Source: CAXSEF01 sp964236695
GTDB lineage: Bacteria > Pseudomonadota > Alphaproteobacteria > Acetobacterales > Acetobacteraceae
Length of the DNA: 5,877 bases
Assembly: GCA_964236695.1 (NCBI GenBank)
Contig: CAXSFU010000127.1
Location: 1 to 5,877, forward strand
Reading direction: 5' to 3'
In this document: positions 4,852 to 5,877 of the stretch, one piece after another
How the letters are laid out: every line of letters starts with the position of its first letter
How positions within the stretch are numbered: position 1 is the first letter of the stretch
Position numbers and translations under genes: made by a program
Notes under the pieces: model-generated
What the model was told of the DNA's origin: nothing
Seen by the model: the letters and a program-made list of their open reading frames with translations, nothing else
Database searches by the model: none

Positions 4852-5033
4852 CAGCACACAGCAACAGGCGTGTGCCGCCAACTCGCCAATTCCTGCAACA
4901 TGGTCACGGCATGGCATTCGATGGTGCCGGCGCTGTTCTCGATCCGGATGGCCCATTCGCCACCCGCGTCCAGCCCGGTGGTGCGGCAGTGTTGCAACCT
5001 CAGGAGCGCGAGTGCGTCGGACAGCGGGTCCAT
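4830..5033 (-). pseudogene. Degraded N-terminus of an AraC-family regulator (cupin sensor domain)
   Basis: From ATG 5033, preceded on the minus strand by GGGAG at good spacing, the first codons read MDPLSDALALLRLQ and then LDAGGEWAIRIE (residues 21-32) and ECHAV. This is the characteristic opening of AraC regulators with an N-terminal cupin-type sensor domain (recalled pattern MDPLSDVLALL ... GFDAGG-W-x-[IL]-x-F ... K-x-[YH]-A-V-V). After about 45 codons the similarity stops. A second frame offers a plausible continuation (CVLSGETDIVRAS), which suggests a frameshift near 4905-4915. No C-terminal helix-turn-helix region is present; the space is taken by non-homologous sequence and the AT-rich element. 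Such regulators are commonly divergent to NAD(P)-dependent reductases, exactly as here. It is probably non-functional. Confidence 0.6.
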
Positions 5034-5134
5034 GATGCTCCCGGGCGATCGCGAAGAAACAGGCGACGCTCGCGTGTGGATGGTGTGGAGCCTGCTGCCT
5101 ACCTGGAGTTGGCGTTCACGAGAAAGGCTTCCGC
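5034..5134. promoter_or_regulatory. Divergent intergenic region between AraC remnant and NmrA-like gene
   Basis: These 101 bp separate the two divergent starts and should carry the promoter of the NmrA-like gene. AGAAAGG at 5121-5127 is a good ribosome binding site for ATG 5135, and GGGAG (minus strand, about 5041-5045) serves the AraC start. I see the palindrome GCGATCGC around 5045-5052 but no clear -35/-10 pair and no convincing AraC operator. Confidence 0.4.
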
Positions 5135-5877
5135 ATGATCGTCGTCACCACACCGTCCGGTCACATCGGACGCCATGTTGTCCGCCGGCTGCTCGATGCC
5201 GGACAGGAGCTGCGCGTCATCCAGCGCGATCCGGGCAGGCTGCCGCAGGACGTGCGCGAGCGGGTCGAGGTCGTCGAGGGCTCGCACGGCGACGCAGCCG
5301 TGGTGGATCGGGCGTTCGCGGACGCGGACGCCGTGTTCTGGCTGTGCCCGCCCACGCCATCGGCCACCCCGGCTGCCGCGACGGTCGACTTCGCCCGCCC
5401 CGGCGCCGAGGCGATCCGACGCCATCGTGTCGCGCGCGTCGTTGCGGTCGGCACGCTCGGCCGGGGCACCGCGTGGCAGGACAGGGCCGGCCTGGCGACC
5501 GGTTCGATCCGCATGGTCGATCTGATGCGGCAGACAGGTGCCGCGGTCCGAAGCGTCACCTTGCCGGCGCTGATGGAGAACGCGCTCCAGCAGGTCGACC
5601 CGATCCGCCAGGGCCGCCTGTTCGGGCCGCTCGACCCTGACAGGAAGGTCCCTCACACCGCCGCGCGGGATGCGGGCGCCGCCGCGGCACGGATGCTCCT
5701 CGATCGGAGCTGGTCCGGGCAGGAAGACGTGCCGGTGCTTGGCCCCGAGGAGCTGTCGTTCAACGACGTTGCCGCGATCGTCTCGGACGTCGTCGGCCGT
5801 GACGTGCGCTACCAGCAGGTGCCGTTCGACGCCTTCAAGGCGCAGCAGAGACAGCGCGGCATGACCGATGCTTTCGC
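5135..5877 (+). CDS. NmrA-like NAD(P)-binding protein (atypical short-chain dehydrogenase), 3' truncated by window end
   Basis: The frame is open from ATG 5135 to the last base (247 full codons); homologues are about 280-300 residues, so only the C-terminus is missing. MIVVTTPSGHIGRHVVRRLL is an N-terminal Rossmann beta-alpha unit; in the usual TGxxGxxG motif the first Gly is replaced by Thr6, while Gly9 and Gly12 are kept. Further conserved pieces are VIQRDPGRLP (after strand 2, where NADP specificity is set), VEVVEGSHGD, the strand VFWLCPP, VVAVGTLGRG, and the later VPVLGPEELSFNDVAAI and YQQVPFDAFKA. NmrA-like proteins either sense NAD(P) redox state or reduce small carbonyl or quinone substrates; the classical SDR catalytic Tyr-x3-Lys is not evident. 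AGAAAGG at 5121-5127 supports this start. The broken AraC gene divergent to it was probably its regulator. Confidence 0.88.
   Translation, partial: MIVVTTPSGHIGRHVVRRLLDAGQELRVIQRDPGRLPQDVRERVEVVEGSHGDAAVVDRAFADADAVFWLCPPTPSATPAAATVDFARPGAEAIRRHRVARVVAVGTLGRGTAWQDRAGLATGSIRMVDLMRQTGAAVRSVTLPALMENALQQVDPIRQGRLFGPLDPDRKVPHTAARDAGAAAARMLLDRSWSGQEDVPVLGPEELSFNDVAAIVSDVVGRDVRYQQVPFDAFKAQQRQRGMTDAF

Noticed and set aside
4467..4900. Minus-strand frame continuing the AraC remnant through the AT-rich element as one 188-residue protein
   Set aside because: Only the first ~45 codons resemble AraC sensors. The rest shows no cupin or helix-turn-helix pattern and its end is the antisense of the palindromic element.
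1..5877. CRISPR array, transposon ends, tRNA or rRNA, phage genes
   Set aside because: I saw no regularly spaced repeats with spacers, no transposase motifs, no tRNA-like cloverleaf and no rRNA-like sequence on reading both strands.

Overview
The window is high-GC DNA, with G or C at most third codon positions, from a Gram-negative bacterium. A DUF1127 protein, five lipoproteins predicted to reach the outer membrane, a BamE-like (SmpA/OmlA) domain and an AT-rich palindromic intergenic element together suggest an alphaproteobacterium. My best guess is Rhodospirillales/Acetobacteraceae, from recalled family distribution only. I see no rRNA, tRNA, CRISPR array, transposase or origin.

Left block (1-1779): a MocR-type regulator (GntR winged helix fused to an aminotransferase-like domain) runs leftwards off the window edge. 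Facing it is a DUF1127 gene whose stop codon overlaps the GTG start of a dihydrodipicolinate synthase/N-acetylneuraminate lyase family aldolase. The two divergent genes start on the same few bases, so neither has a normal upstream intergenic region. The plausible reading is a PLP- or amino-acid-sensing regulator controlling a small metabolic unit that includes a Schiff-base aldolase of unknown substrate.

Middle block (2115-4470): five consecutive lipoprotein genes, overlapping by 4 nt or separated by 2-4 nt, clearly form one operon. Four belong to a single family with the core pattern 'R-x-F-D-T ... L-Q-D-L-G-[FY]-x-[IV]-D ... G ... [AT]-[ST]-K' and a C-terminal 'Y-Q-x-F-F-x-x-L'. They fall into two subtypes arranged long-short, then a BamE-like lipoprotein, then long-short again. 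The pair therefore looks duplicated around a BamE-like gene. This is the most interesting part of the window. The function is unknown, and a BamC/BamE-like outer-membrane assembly or stability role is only a hypothesis. Just upstream lie three 11-bp tandem repeats suited to a regulator binding one site per helical turn.

Right block (4471-5877): an AT-rich intergenic element with nested palindromes, a weakly supported 53-codon ORF, the decayed 5' end of an AraC-family regulator on the minus strand, and a divergent NmrA-like NAD(P)-binding protein that runs off the window. The AraC remnant keeps its ribosome binding site and about 45 recognisable codons, so the NmrA-like gene seems to have lost its divergent regulator.
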